A DNA stretch of 64,000 bases, from positions 6,945,895 through 7,009,894 of the forward strand of contig NC_033644.1 in assembly GCF_001540865.1 (NCBI RefSeq). Reading direction: 5' to 3'. Under the pieces are notes generated by a model. It was given only the letters and a program-made list of their open reading frames with translations. It was not told the origin of the DNA and made no database searches. How positions within the stretch are numbered: position 1 is the stretch's first letter; each line of letters opens with the position of its first letter. The translations under genes and the position numbers were made by a program. The stretch comes from Ananas comosus. Lineage: Eukaryota > Streptophyta > Magnoliopsida > Poales > Bromeliaceae. This document shows positions 12,765 to 26,430 of this stretch, in pieces.

Positions 12765-14640
12765 CCTTGACCCGAGCGGCAGAAACCCTCTATGCCGGTG
12801 CATCGACAGACCTGTCGCACAGACAGAGCCTCCCATGTCCGCATGAACAATGAACCATAGGTTATCATAATATGTGTGATCAATTTAAATTTACAAAATA
12901 CAAGTTACAACCATCTACATCATAATACAACTATGAGTCACTTTCTCAAATTAACAAAGTCAACAATAATATTTCATTTTCTAACTAAACCAATGAGATA
13001 ATGGCCGGAATACTATTCGTTAGTTCGCGATGTCCTTACCGTGATCACACACCTCCCTAATAATGGAAAGTGCTAAAAAATAATAACAACGAATGGGTGA
13101 GAATTTGAAATACGTTACTAATAGATGCAACCGCCAAAGGCGGTGATCTACCCTCACTTGACCAAAAGAGGCATAATAAAAAAATAAGCAATATATAGAA
13201 ACTACTACTCAGCATGATAATTAAGATACAATAATGCCACTATATATGCCTCGATGAAGTTTTGAAGTTATGAAATTTACCAACTAGATGTTCCATTTGT
13301 TTATTCAACATGCATCGAGTTCTTTAGGAGGAACTAATATCATCTTATCCCAATTACCTTCACCAACCCATAGATCCAGTCGTCGCTTGCTCACCATTGA
13401 AAAAGGTTGAAAAAGATCAATTTACCCTTAGTGTCGAAAAAGATTGCCTTATCAACAGTGATACTTCTGGAAGGTCTTATCTCATGGATTCACGAGGTTC
13501 ACAAGTGATGCCATCTAATCATCTAGCCATCTAGCAAAGTATAGGATCTTGCAAGCTTTAATCTCAATCCACAACTATGGATTTCTATTACCATGCCACC
13601 TCAAGGATTTCACAATATCCACATTTACCAATGTGCAAATCCAATGATAAGATTTTTTCTCTAATCCATGCCACTTTATTCACATTGTGTCTCTTTTATG
13701 TCAAATGACCTCATTTGTTGACTAAGTCTATAAGTTATGTGAATTATCTTATATAATACTTACGTCAGGATAAATAAGTATGTTATGTCTTATAATAGAT
13801 ATCTCACTAGAATTCATAAATTGAACAATGTATAAAAAATAATAGACATGTAAGAATATTTGACTCAATAGTAGAACTATATGATTATAACTATGTTATA
13901 TACATGTACGATAATAGTCTAATCATGCTATTCAAAAAATACTTGTTGTAACAAAGATGAAGAGACTAAGAAGAAAAAGACTTTAGACAAAGAATAGATC
14001 AAATCCATTTCAAATGGTATTCCCCATCACTACTTGTAGATCTCTTGTTGTACTTTCATTGAGCACCCAAAAGCACAATCCAATATATAATTGACGCTCT
14101 AACTACTTTAGAACTCTTAAAAACTTAAAATTTATAAATTTTCATAAATTTATTAAAAATAAGAGAAAACTAACTTCTCTTTTTAGAATCTTATTGTAAT
14201 TCTCTTTTAAGTTGTTTAGGTTTTTCTTTCAATCGTAAAAAAAAGAGTTTTAACTATGTTAGAATCCTAAAAAAGCTTTATTTAAGAAAATTCCAAATTT
14301 TCTCTTCAAAACCAAAAACCTTACTTCTTGTGCCCTTAATGAAATGAAGGAATTAGCTAGGGGCTACGACTAAGTGAGGGATATCCTTCTCTTGTTATAC
14401 CCCTAATGTTCCTTACTCCTTGCTTCCAATCTTGAAAGATTTTACTTGTGAGAAAGGAGATGGAGAAAACTAGATTAGCTTCTTTTTTAGAAAGAGAGAG
14501 GAAATGAGAGAGATAGAGATGGATGGGGGTGTTGCTTGTGAAGGAGTGTATAGGCTTATATAGAGTTGCTACAATTGTAACGTAGACCTTCTAAATCCAA
14601 CAATTTGCATCTATACAAATTTTAGCACAAAACTGTGCGA
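12765..14640 (-). mobile_element. LTR-like segment, probably a degraded solo LTR
   Basis: The left part (CACACCTTGACCCGAGCGGC and on) looks like a Gypsy-type LTR end read on the minus strand. The right part is purine-rich followed by a TATATAG-containing stretch near 14555-14565, which could be the promoter side. No protein domain and no target-site duplication were found, so type and borders are uncertain. Confidence 0.35.
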
Positions 14641-14650
14641 AGTTCGAACT

Positions 14651-14919
14651 TTGATTTCATAGTCCAGATTCCAAAGGTTCATATAGTTCAGTTGAAACTA
14701 AAGTCTGAACTTTGTTGTTAAAATTTGAATCTCAAATCTATTTTTACTCTCTGCCTAGTGGTTATTTAGGTTTTACTCTCTGCCTAGTGGTTGATTTCAT
14801 AGTCCAAATTTCGAAGGTTCATATAGTTCAGTCGCAACTAAAGTCCAAACTTTGCTGTTAAAATCTGAATCTCGAATCTATTTTTACTCTTTGCCTAGTG
14901 GTTGTTTGGGTTTTCCTCT
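14651..14919. repeat. Tandem duplication of about 135-140 bp
   Basis: Two units start with TTGATTTCATAGTCCARATT at 14651 and 14791 and run in parallel to the word TGCCTAGTGGTT. A shorter internal duplication of TTTTACTCTCTGCCTAGTGG lies near the end of the first unit. Confidence 0.8.
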
Positions 14920-17001
14920 CAAAGTCTAGATCATAAACCCTGTTTTTCTATTTTGCAGGCAAGATTCAGGCTCTTTTTTCAAGATCTAAATTTTGAACGC
15001 AAACTGCTCAGAAATCCATTCAAAATTTGGTTCTCCAAACTTTGCTCTAAAATCCGCTCAAAGCCAAGTGCTTTATTTATGGATTTAAACTTTGACATGT
15101 GCTATTCTAAATTTTTTTAATAATTATATAATTTTCGATACTTGTTACTTTTCTTTTGACACAAACTATTTGGGTACATATTATGCTTGAATTTTTTTTT
15201 TTAGCTTTTTCAATGATTGGAAACAAATAAAATGTCAGTTTTTGTACACCTATATAACGAACTTTTGCCTTTTTTATAACTATCTCTTGTAGTTTTTTCT
15301 CTTTCCAATCAAGTATGTTATTATTCTCAATTCTACTTTTTTTTAAAAATTTGTATGTGGTGTTGATGTTTTTTCTTCAGTTGTTCGTACAGTTTGATAA
15401 AATTTTGGAAAGAAAATGATTATAAAATAAAAAAATTTATTTCTTTAAGGAAAAAAAATTATATATTAAACTACTTGTTCCATAGCATTAAAAATAAGAA
15501 AAAATATTATGCTACAGTCTATAGCTCTATACCTACCTATACATTATTTCCCATAGCTTTGCCACATGGCAATTCCTCCTTCACTCTTGCCTTTTTCTTC
15601 CTTTCCACTCCTTTGTGCTTTGTCTTCCCACATCCTATATGTTTCATCTTTTTATTCACTGATTTTCTAATTAATGCATTCACATGGTCTATTATCATTT
15701 GAACAAATCACTTTCACAAAAAAAATTAATAAAATAAGATCTCTTCATACTCTTTTCTTTTATACTATTTATATTTATTGATAATTCATTGCAACTAAAA
15801 AAATTTTAAAATTGTTACTTTATCAATATTTTGTCTTTTTTACAATATGAGCGGCAATACGCAAGTAACTTCACTAGTGTCTACATTATTGCTACCAAAA
15901 TGGGCAGGGTTTAGTTTTTTTTCCCCACACCTAAAAGAATTTTGGCTATGCATCCTACATGAAATTTTTTTATAAGTCAAACTTTACAAAACTATATATA
16001 GTATTTTTCGCCTTTTCTTATAGCTTTTTCTTCCTCTATCAAAATATGTATAGTATTTTCTCTTTTTTAATATGTTTTTTAAATTGTGTGTGGTATTGAT
16101 TTATTTCCTTTGATTAATGAAATTTTCGAAAGTGAAGGATTAGAAAATAATAAAAGTTATCTTTAAGAAAAGAAAAATTATACATTAATATGTTATAGAA
16201 ATATTTTTTTGCAAGTTAAGTTTTACAAAACTATCTATAGTAATTTTTTTTACAATTATTAGAGTCTGATAGCTCTTTGTTACTCTATTATGTATGTTAT
16301 TATTTTTAATTTTGTTTTTTTAGTATGTTCTTTAATTTACATGAAATTTAGGAAAGCAAACAATTTGAAACTATTAAAATTTGTCTTTAAGAAAAGAAAA
16401 TTTACACCATAATATTTCATATTTGGAATTTTTTTGATAGGTTAATTTTACAAAAAATATGTATAGTAATTATTGCTTTTTTTTTTACTGCTATTTGTTA
16501 ATTTTTTTTTAAAGTATATATTATTATTCTAAATTTTGTTCTTTTAAAATATTTATCTAAATTGCGTGTTGTGTTGTTCTATTTTCTTCAGTAAAAATTA
16601 TCTTTCAAAGCAAGAAAAATCATACATTAAATTATATTTGTCCTACGCGAAATTAAAAGAAGAAAAAAATTTTATTGTTATTAAATTTTATTGTTATTAA
16701 AATTGGAAAGGTTTAATATTTTATAGATTTAAACTTTGACTCGTTTTCCAACTTTTTTGACAGCTGTATTTTTTTTTGGCATCTGTAATTTTTTTTGACA
16801 TAAAACTATTTGGCTACATGTCATGCTTATAATTTTTTTTTACTTTTTTTGGTAATTAAAAGAATAAAATGTCAAGTTTTATACATGTGCCTTTTTTACA
16901 ACTATCTCTATCATAGTTCTGATTGCTATAATTTAATTTATGCAGCTATTAGTATAAATTATATTATTATTATAATATAATAATTTAGACTTTTATGAAA
17001 A
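14920..17001. other. AT-rich repeat-derived stretch without genes
   Basis: Very AT-rich. Several diverged copies of one motif set (GACAYAAACTATTTGG near 15160 and 16800; AAGTTTTACAAAACTATMTATAGT near 15975 and 16220) suggest a degraded dispersed repeat that has duplicated locally. Confidence 0.5.
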
Positions 17002-17043
17002 CTAGTACGTGCAATGCACATCACACAAAAAAAGAAAGTAAAA

Positions 17044-17510
17044 AAAAATAATTTAATTATTTTTTTTGGATTTCTCAAAATGTTTATTAAATTTTTTGGT
17101 TATTAAAAAAAAAATTAATTTGTTTAGTTTCATATTGTTAGATTTTTTTGTGATTATCATAGGTAGGTTTTAAAATTTTTATACCCCTGTGTAACTTGAA
17201 TAAAATTAAAATCATGGTAATAAATGATTTGATATGAAAAACATGCTACATTTTTGTATAACATATTACATTTTTTTAAAAAAGTAATTTAATTATTTTT
17301 TTGGATTTCTCAAAATATTTATTTAATTTTTTGGTTGTTAAAAAAAATTAATTTGTTTAGTTTCGTATTGTTAGATTTTTTGCGATTATTATGGGTAGGT
17401 TTTAAAATTTCTATATCTCTGTGTAACTTGAATAAAATTAAAATTATGGTACTAAACTATTTGATATGAAAAACATGTTGTATTTTTGTATAACGTATTA
17501 TATTTTTGTC
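17044..17510. repeat. Two tandem units of about 235 bp
   Basis: Bases 17044-17279 and 17280-17510 align throughout, from AATTTAATTATTTTTTTGGA through GTGTAACTTGAATAAAATTA to the ATTTTTGTATAACRTATTA segment. Located within the Helitron candidate. Confidence 0.85.
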
Positions 17511-17759
17511 AATTTACATAATTTTATTATAATAAAAAAATATTAATAATAATTCAAATAATACAGCACGCAATCACTATCCAAGATTATGTTGGAATGA
17601 TTCGACAAAAACTTAAAATGTATGGGAGAATTTTTTAAAAAATATTGTAATTAATAGATAAAGCTAATATGACTTATTGTAATAGAGGAGCCACAAAAGT
17701 TTAATTAAGATATAATCTAAATTAGATGTGCGAGAGGAAAGAGCATATAGATTAGAAGC

Positions 17760-18110
17760 GCCAATATAGACAACACTCTAATGTGCAGAGTGCTGATAAT
17801 GAGCCAATGCATAGAATGCCGATTATTTGCCTGCGCATGGAGTGTTGATGCTGTGTCGACAATGATGTGCCCCGATGATGCGCCAACAAAGACATGCAAA
17901 CAGCTGATAATGTTTCGGTGAGAAGAAAGACGACGATATGCCAGCGAAGGCGACGATGATGATATGCCGGCGAGGACGATGACAAGTGCCGATGATGATG
18001 TGCTGGTGAGGACAATGATGACGATGACAATGTATCGGTAAGGATGACGACTTATATGTAGATCGCAGCTGAGGAGGTGTGGAAGGAATGGAAGGCATGG
18101 AAGGAATAGA
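17760..18110. repeat. Degenerate GAT/GCC-rich repeat tract
   Basis: Irregular repeats of words such as GATGATGTGCCGGCGAGGAC and AGTGCTGATAATGAGCC. Frames through it are low-complexity and show no known domain, so it is treated as repeat sequence rather than a gene. Confidence 0.5.
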
Positions 18111-18602
18111 GAGAAAATAGTATAGAAAAGGATACTAAGAGAAACACGTGAGAAATTTGAGATATTACAATACGGGTATTATACGTGAGAAGCGTTGAAT
18201 AAGATACAATAGTAAGGTACTAAAAATATATTATATATGGGATAATAGCAGAGATATTCTATCGATAAAGTGAAACGCAACAAAAATATTATATGTGAGA
18301 TATTATCAACTATGAGATAGTATATTAATGAGATGATAGACAGCGGAAATATTATATGCATGATATTTTCAACCGTTGGATTAGAGCCAACAATTAAGCT
18401 CTATATTTAAAAAACGCGTGAGAGGGTGGGGTATTATGATGAAATAATAGGTGGAGGATATTACACATGAAAAAAGATAAAGCTAATATCTGGTCAACAA
18501 AATATTAACCTCTATATTTACATGAAATATTACTAAAAAAATATAGTGGTATTTTTGGAGAAAGAAAAAAAAAAAACAAAACTCAATTTTTTATTAGTAT
18601 AG

Positions 18603-20520
18603 ATATAGATAAAGGTTAAAGGTTAAAAGTTACTACTGCACGGCACGAGCCCTTTGATAATAATATTAAAAGGTAGATTGGGAGATTATATGACAACCCT
18701 CCTCAACTATGAAAAATTATTGCCTGCATATGGTCTATTAATGATTCACATATACTAAATTTATATTCTAACAATTAATATTGTAAAAAATTAAAATGTA
18801 ATTTGATAGATATAATTTTCAACACATGAAAAGACTATTTATAAAAAATTATAGGGTTTAGACTTCTCTAATGGCATCTTAGAAATATAGTGTATAAATT
18901 TTATTTATATCTAATGCATGTAACAATTTTTTCGCCACTTTCTCATCTTTCCCTTTTCAACTATGATAAATTATTGATTGCATCTGGTCTATAAGTGCAT
19001 CGCAAGTATTGAACCAACTTTTTAATATTTAAAATCTAATTGATAATGTGACATATATTATATAAAATGCCTACATATAAAAAATTACAAGATTTAACTT
19101 TTTATAATAGAGTTTAATTTAGAAATGTAGTGTGTAAGATTTACTAATACGCCTGCTGAACGAAATAATTTCTTCTCTATAATCCCATAATTTTATTAAT
19201 TTATTAATTTATTTAAATTATTTTTTCTAACTTTTGTTCATGTTTATCTTTATAAAATAATTTAGTTACTAATGAACTTTTGTATTTCACTCATATACTT
19301 TCTCTAACTCTCTTGCATAGATTTTTTTATAAAATAATTTAATTACCAATATCTTTTTATATTTCTCTTACATTCTTTGACTTCTTCTATTTTCTTTAGC
19401 CAACTTCACATAAATTTTCTTAATTATATTACTTTTTATTTTTTATATTTATAGTTTTATAAAAATTTATGTCGCACATATACTAATTTAAATTAATTTT
19501 ATTATTAAAGTATTATAATTTAAATTAATAATTATCCTTATAAAATTATATAAAAATATATAAAAATTAACTAAAATTTAAAATTAAAATATTTAATATT
19601 CGATGCATCGCAACAAGTCCTGAACTAATTTTATAGTATGTTAGGGTGCGGTGTGTAGTGCACCAGGTGCATTAATAGGAGACGTCATTTATAAAAATAA
19701 TTATATAGCTAGCCTAAGGGCTTAGTTTGGAAATGTGGTGGCTAAAATCAGCATTATTGTACTATGCACGGTCTAAAAAATTTAAAAGTATTTACGGTTT
19801 TTTCTTCTTCAATAATTTAAAATTTTAGTTGCAATTGCAACCAGAGAAGTACGTGACTAGATGTTTCTCTAGTGGCAGGTGGAACCTTAAATGTGGGCTA
19901 GTTTGGTGTTACCTTGGCTAAAATTAAAGCACCATTTTATATTTTGCAAAGTTAAAAAAAATTCAAAAGTATATTTAATATTTTCTCCTCCAATTATTTA
20001 AAAATTATGATTGCAATCGCTAACAAAGAAGCATGTGCATCACAGAAGCAAGTGGCTATGGCCACAATTTTAGAGTACAAAATATTGGAAGATTGAAATC
20101 ACTTTCAAAAATTTTAGGCTTCTAGAATGTCAAAATAATACTATAGGCCCTGATAGGATGCATGAATATCTTATTAGTATATCTCCGCAATTTATTAGTA
20201 ATCATATTATAAACATAAGTCAGAAAAAAAAAAAAAGAAGATTGAGAGTGCTTTTGAAATTTCAAGCCTTCTAAATTATAGAGATAATATCTAATATATC
20301 CTTCAAAATTTCAAAAAAAAAAATCTAGTATATATCTGATTGACCAAATATCCTTTTTGATTTCCAAAAAAATTATTCAAATAATTTCAAGCCTCTAGGA
20401 TTTACTGCTAGTATTTAAATTTAGAAAAGCATTTGATAATTTTAGGATAAATTTAAAAATTTTAAATAATAGTCAAAGATAAATATGCAAAACTTTATTA
20501 TAAAAACAATATTTTTTAGC
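18603..20520. other. AT-rich intergenic stretch upstream of the V-ATPase gene
   Basis: Degraded repeats only. A word set around AAGGGCTTAGTTTGGAAATG (19726 and on) resembles part of the AT-rich blocks in the duplicated region at 30.6-31.3 kb. No gene seen. Confidence 0.5.
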
Positions 20521-20741
20521 TACGACCTTATCAAAGTAGGCGCAAGTCCGGCCCGACAAGGCCCGTAAAGACTGCAGCCCGTTTAGATGTATAGTTGCGT
20601 GAGAGCCCGTCCGACGGCCCTTTCCATCGTGTCCGACGGATCCCGACTCCCGATCGCTGGCTGGACGACTTCAAGAACTTTGCCTCCGATCGTTTTCTTT
20701 CGCCTCCGCCGCAGAAAAATTCGAGATCGCGGGTCCTCTCG

Positions 20742-23700
20742 ATGGGGTTCCTCGTGACGACCCTTATCTTCGTGCTCGTCGGCGTCGTCGCCGCCCTCTC
20801 CCTCCTCCTCTGCTGCAACCGCGGCGTCTCCACCAACCTGTACGCTTCTCTCTCTCTCTCTCCTACCTCCCTCGTCGTTTCTCTTCCTAGGGTTTCGATC
20901 GAGAGTAGGCCGCGTCGATTGATCGGAATGAATTAGGGCGTTTCGTTTTCCGTTTTGACCTTGGGATGTTGTCGGATCGTGAGTGAAGTAGGGTTTGAGT
21001 AGCTATCGCTCTTTGTAATTTCCGACTTTGGCCATGATCTGTCGACAAATATGATATTTTTCCCGTCTCGCAAAGGGGAAAATGATGGGACTCGGAACCT
21101 CTTCGGATTTGGAATCTGTGTTGAAATCTCGACTAGTGGCTCGTTGGATTAGCAAGAAATTGTGCGGAGACGAGGAGGTGTTGGATGATGTTGTCAACAG
21201 TGCTTGATTTTAGTGTCGATTGGTGCATTCGTTGTGTTGAATAATGTGAAATGGCCGTGTTAATTGGGAGGAGCCTGGAGGGGTTTGAGCTCAGGATCCC
21301 CGGCTCTACGTGATGTAACCGGTTTTCTCTAAAAGCGTAAGCTGTTTGCGAATGGTGCTTTCAATATTTATATTCAACACATTTGAATTGGATCAAGCTG
21401 TGGATTTCGATATTGTTTGATTCATTCGTTAAAAGGGCACAGGCCTTCGTGCTTTTAGTTGTGCTAAAATGTGTATTTAAACTTCTTAGATTGCTACTGC
21501 ATTTATGCTTACTCGAGCATAAGTCGATCCTTTTCTTCTGTCAATTCGTCATCTAATGTTAGAGCCTGTTGTTTATTTGATTTTGTGGTTAGCAGTACCA
21601 CTTTCTGGGATTTTCTTTGTACTTTCTTCAAAGTCTGCTAAACGATAGCTTCCTTTTGTTTAATTCTACATTTCTTTTACTAGTTGAAATGGGAGTTTTA
21701 ATGCATTTTTTTAATGACTAACGCAATTTGGTGCTGCAGGCTGCATGTAACTTTGGTTATAACAGCTGCAGTTTGTTGTTGGATGATGTAAGTTCTCATA
21801 CTTCTTGCATTTCTGTAACTTTAAATATGAATTGCATGTTCTGTATTCTTTGATATACTCTCTTAATTACATTGATGCTGTGAAAATTAAAATTTTGTAA
21901 TATATACTTTACCTTTCTTCAATGGCGCAAAATTTTCTCTTAGCTTGTTGATGACCTAGTGTAGAGGAGGAAGTTTTGTACTTAACATCCTTGCAAATTG
22001 CAAGACCTCTCCACACTAAATAATTTTAAGGTCTACATTTTGTCCCCTATTGTTGGCAGCGATCTTACACACACATATTTTGGGAGAGTGCAAGAATGAA
22101 CTTTTGCTATTTTTTAACAGGTTAAGCTGTATACAAAACTGCCTAATTCTATACATAATTTTAGTTTTCTTCTGACAAAGAAATTAAATTAGAGTGTTGT
22201 GTAAGAGTGTATCTTATCATACTTTATGCTTTTCTTTCTAACCTTTTATGTTTGCTGGACTTTATACAATTCTGTCCATGGAGCTTTACGTATTAAAATG
22301 TCAAATAAGAGTTGGCAGTACAACTACATCTAGAAAATTCTAAAGCTTTTGCACTAGCTGGTGTCTGGTTCCAACTTAAATGAGGTCTTAAAACTGTTTT
22401 CGCACCTAGGAAGGATTTTTCCAAGTGTTTGGTTCCATGTAGAGTATTTATCAGTGAAAAATAGTTTATGTATTAAAATGTCAAATGAGAAAACACCCAT
22501 TTTCATTTCCAAATCTATTTTATGAAAAATAAAAACCGAAAATTGAAAACATCTCTCCCTCACTTTCTCTCACCCCTTTCATTTCCATCTACTTCAAACT
22601 AAACAGGTATATGCCTAAAAAATTATATTTATTTTATGCCGAACCAAAAAGCAATAAACAAACTTTTCAAGTTATGAGAAAAATCTTTCTAAAATTTATG
22701 CTCAACAACTTAAATGTGACACCAAACGCCGCCTCACTTTTTACAACTGGATCTTGTCCGTTATGGAATATGTCTGGCACAAGCAATCCACCATTTGAAC
22801 AGAGAAATTCTATTGAATATTCTGCTTAGGGGGTGTTTGGATTGACAAATCTTCATATCCAATGTAGCTCAAGTGTAGTGGTGTTTGAGTTTCCCTGAAG
22901 TGTGATTATTTTTTTGTTGTTTCTTTTGACGTAATTCGTACGGTCTGAAAATTAAATTCAATCACATCTTCTATTTGTTTTGATGTAATCTGATACTGGT
23001 GAAATTAGTTTTTTGAGTTCTATTATTTATTTTGATATAAATAAGTGGATCCCGTTACGTCCTAAATATAGTGGTAAACTTATCTTTATAAACACCAACC
23101 TATTAAATAATTAAATCCCTCATTATTGTTTGGAAATAATCTTAACCTATTGTAAAAAGAAGTAACTCTAACCCATTCTAAAGGAAGTAAAGTTTAGGTT
23201 TAATATTTAATAAATTTTTGGAGAAAGTTGAGTGTGGCGGAAATTGAGTTCGGTACTTTAGAAGGGGAAGTCAAGAGTAGGTGAAGTGGAGGTCCATCGT
23301 AACTTTGAGTTACATTATTTTTTTGACTTACAACAAAACAAACACCAGAAGTGATGGAACTTGAGTTCCACCCCTCCATTTACACCAAACCAATCAGCCC
23401 CTTAGTCATTTTCAATTCTGCTAGTACTGTATTTAGGAAAGGTTACAAGCTGTTTTTTTCTCTCTCTGTCACCTGTGATTGCCTTGAACAGCACTACTAG
23501 TAGGATGTTGATCTCAACTAGGAATGGAATAACTATGATACCTGGGCGTAACTAGCATACTAACCACCTGACTTAAAATACAGAGCAATGCAAAATAATT
23601 GTAATTTCGTCTATAAACTTAGGCCCTATTTGTTGCTGTTTGCGTTCTTTTTGTTTTCTTGAATGCAAATTCTTCTAGAGTCCACCAATGGATGGCTGGC

Positions 23701-25512
23701 AGGTTGCTCACACACCATATATCAGCAGAATGAATTTTTATATCGAAACCTTTTCCCCCTTCAGAAGTCGTCGTTGGGCATCTTATTGTGCACAGTGCAA
23801 GCGAACCAGCAATGATTAAAATAGAGAAGTCTATTTGTTGGTACATTCAATCACAGAGGATATGTGTTGAAAAAAGTAAAAAAATAGCAATGATATGAAA
23901 GATATCTAAGCAAATTGATTTAAATCTGACATTCTATTATCCTACTTTAGCCAACCTGAATAGGTAAGAGTTTAAGAGCTGCATAAAGATTTATCTGATC
24001 AGATCTTCCGGGACCTCATTTTGATCTGCTTTTATTTGAATATTGATTTCTTCATTCATAGCCAAATTTACATTGCTAGTTCTATAACATATTTCCGGTT
24101 GAATTTGTATTTTGCCAGTGGAAACCTACCCAGTCGAGCGGGACAGATTACTTAATTCTTCTATTTCATTGTTTCTTATATCTTTCTTCTTTTCACGGTT
24201 TGCTTCCCAGCCTCTTGAAATATGTATGGCAGATATATATTGCTCTCAATGGAACTCTTTATATATGGCATCTTAGATTTTCTGTTTTCCTTAGGTTTCA
24301 GATGAATACCCACCACATATGGACCTAGCAGTGTTTTATTTTAATATCAGCTACCACTTTTTGTCATAACATCCCAGCTTCAAAATCATCAATATCCATC
24401 CCTTGCTATTGACCAGGAGAGTAGAAACTGAACTTTAGAAGACTAGTTAAAGCTGTAAAGACCCAGCCCACGAGGACTAATCACTTGCTGGGTCCTAAAC
24501 CACTGGCTCAAAATGCTTAATCCCAGTTATTAGTTCTAGTATGCCTGTCACATATAAGCCCCTCGCACTCTCCCATATTATCTGATGTGAGATTATTGAG
24601 GTGTCACAAAAGTTCTCACATTGTAAGCGCCAATCGCCGTGATCCTTCCGTTAAATCATCATTTTCTTAATAGCCTGGTAGGACTTCGGAACAAGTTACG
24701 CTGATAACTTGTGCCATATGCAGATTTTCTTTTGTGATCAAAACCTGGCAGTATAATTTTTAGCTACTATGATATCTTAGTAATTCTGATTTTGTAGGCT
24801 AGTTTGTTCCACTTATTAGGCGGTTTCTCAAATTTTGTAAATTTTTAAAAAAAGAGTCAAAGGCCCTCCAAAGTTATAAACTATGTGCCCTTCAAAGTTA
24901 TAAACTATGTGGTTGGAGACGATATTTTCTTTTTTGACAATTAGAAGCCAAATAGGCTCAAGCTCCCCTCACTAGGACTCAAAGCTGCGTCCTACCCAAC
25001 CCCTTCCCCAGACCTTACCACTGGGACGTGGGAACTCGAGTGGTTTGATGTTGTAGACATCTTTTCATACACCCCAACAATGAATTACACATCTCGCTCT
25101 CCCTAGATTAAACAAAACTAAATATGTGAAACAAAAATATTGATGCACCCAAACAGGCTCCAAGGGATATTAAGATTCAAGTTCAGCATTACTCCATGTT
25201 ACACCAGAAAGCTAGTTTGAATAGTTTCTTGATCTTATTTCTCATTTCTTTTTGGAGCCTTTATATCCTGTTATCCTTGTTTCTTATGTCATACTTTGTG
25301 TTCTTAGTTGCAGGACTCTTAATATATATGCAATATGCTGCTGATTCCGTCACTGTTTCATTCAGTTGAACCTATCTATTAGTCGCAACATATTTAACAC
25401 AATTTTTTATACTGTTTTCATGGATATCGGTTTTGTTGTTATTGTTAGGTGGGCGATCGTGTATCTTGCACAGATGAAGCCATTAATCGTTCCCATCCTC
25501 AGCGGAGAGTAG
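20742..25512 (+). CDS. VHA-e: V-type proton ATPase subunit e
   Basis: Three exons, 20742-20839, 21740-21787 and 25449-25512, joined at GT-AG sites (phases checked), give 69 residues. The protein starts MGFLVTTLIFVLVGVVAALS, carries a CC pair, and ends MKPLIVPILSGE, the conserved tail of plant VHA-e. Two hydrophobic helices lie at about residues 4-24 and 34-57. Family knowledge: subunit e is a small integral membrane subunit of the V0 sector of the vacuolar/endomembrane proton pump. Length is close to the roughly 70 residues usual in plants. Intron 2 is 3.66 kb, many times the coding length. The leader contains GGCCCG words near 20550-20565 that resemble site II elements of housekeeping promoters. 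Confidence 0.93.
22829..23401. mobile_element. Tourist-like MITE in VHA-e intron 2
   Basis: The ends GGGGGTGTTTGGATTG and (reverse complement of the right end) GGGGCTGATTGGTTTG are imperfect inverted repeats. Both are flanked by TTA (22826-22828 and 23402-23404), the target duplication of PIF/Harbinger elements. No coding capacity. Confidence 0.5.
24454..24720 (+). mobile_element. LTR fragment in VHA-e intron 2
   Basis: The stretch beginning TGTAAAGACCCAGCCCACGA, with the downstream GATTATTGAGGTGTCACA, resembles the 5' half of a plant LTR. The end and target duplication were not found. Confidence 0.35.
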
Positions 25513-25736
25513 GCTGCTTGTGAAAGAATGTAATTCATCTGCATCATGTCATTTCAACATTATGTCTTGTATTCTGCTAAAGTTTTACGCAAGCAGTTGC
25601 TATGGTATGATACTAGTTATTCTTTTGCTTTCTGAACCAAGTGGATTTGTATCAATAAATAATGGAGTTGCAGAATATTCACATATATACGCATATTCTT
25701 GGCTTGTTGTTAATTCTAGAGTTTTGACTTGAGCTG

Positions 25737-25742
25737 AATAAA
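25737..25742 (+). other. Poly(A) signal of the V-ATPase subunit e gene
   Basis: AATAAA about 225 bases after the stop codon at 25510-25512, followed by T-rich sequence. Confidence 0.5.
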
Positions 25743-25974
25743 AGAATGTAATTTTGTTCTTGGTTTTGCATATGCATGCCAAAAGGAAATATGTTTTTGA
25801 GTATGAAATGGTTGCTGCTGTTCTGTTTAAACTTTTCTTTTTGCCATTATATATATCCCTGTTGCAGTTTGGAAGTAATTCATTTTGTCCAAGGAAACTA
25901 GGAAATAATTTCGTTTTCCTCTTTCGGCTTCTATATCAATGTTTGAAAAAAAGTAATTGTCGTCTGCAGTAAGG

Positions 25975-26430
25975 ATCTGTTTGGTCGGATGTAGCTATAA
26001 ATATAGTGTAGTTAAAGATGCATATTGTTGGAAAAAGTTGCAAGTACATATTGTTCCTACAAATATTTTGTTTGGATGGTTATAGTTGGGAGGTGCATAT
26101 GAAGATCATATTATTTATTTATGGAGAATGAAGAAATCACCTCCAAAAAGGTAAAAAATTTATTGAAGAGATCAGTGGTAATGTAAGGTTATCTTTTGAA
26201 TAAGTTTGCTCTCTACATTTGTTGTATTTTTAAGTACATTTAATTTCATACTGTTGCAACTATACGGTAGTTGTTATTATATGCAGATTCAAATACGATG
26301 TTTAGTTCAATGTATTTGAATTTATTTGTTATAGTTAGAATTGCTGCTAGTTTGAATATAGTTCTAACCGCTGAAGTTGGGGTTGCTTGTGTAGTTTGTA
26401 ACTATGCCAAATTGTTCGGAATTCTAACTA
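25975..26430. mobile_element. AT-rich MITE-like element
   Basis: Shares words (GGATCTGTTTGGTYGGAT at the left, GTTGGGGTTGCTTGTGTAGT and TATAGTTAGAATTGCTG at the right) with the element copies at 35031-35516 and 40621-41085. No coding capacity. Confidence 0.4.

Larger units (their letters stand above)
17002..18602 (-). mobile_element. Candidate non-autonomous Helitron
   Basis: Read on the minus strand it begins TCTATACTAATAAAAAATTG directly after a host A (18603). It ends with a short hairpin (GTGC/GCAC, 17009-17019) followed within a few bases by CTAG (17002-17005) and a host T (17001). 5' TC, 3' hairpin plus CTRR, and insertion between A and T are the accepted Helitron marks. No Rep/helicase is encoded. 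Inside are a 235-bp tandem duplication and a GAT/GCC-rich degenerate tract. Confidence 0.6.
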
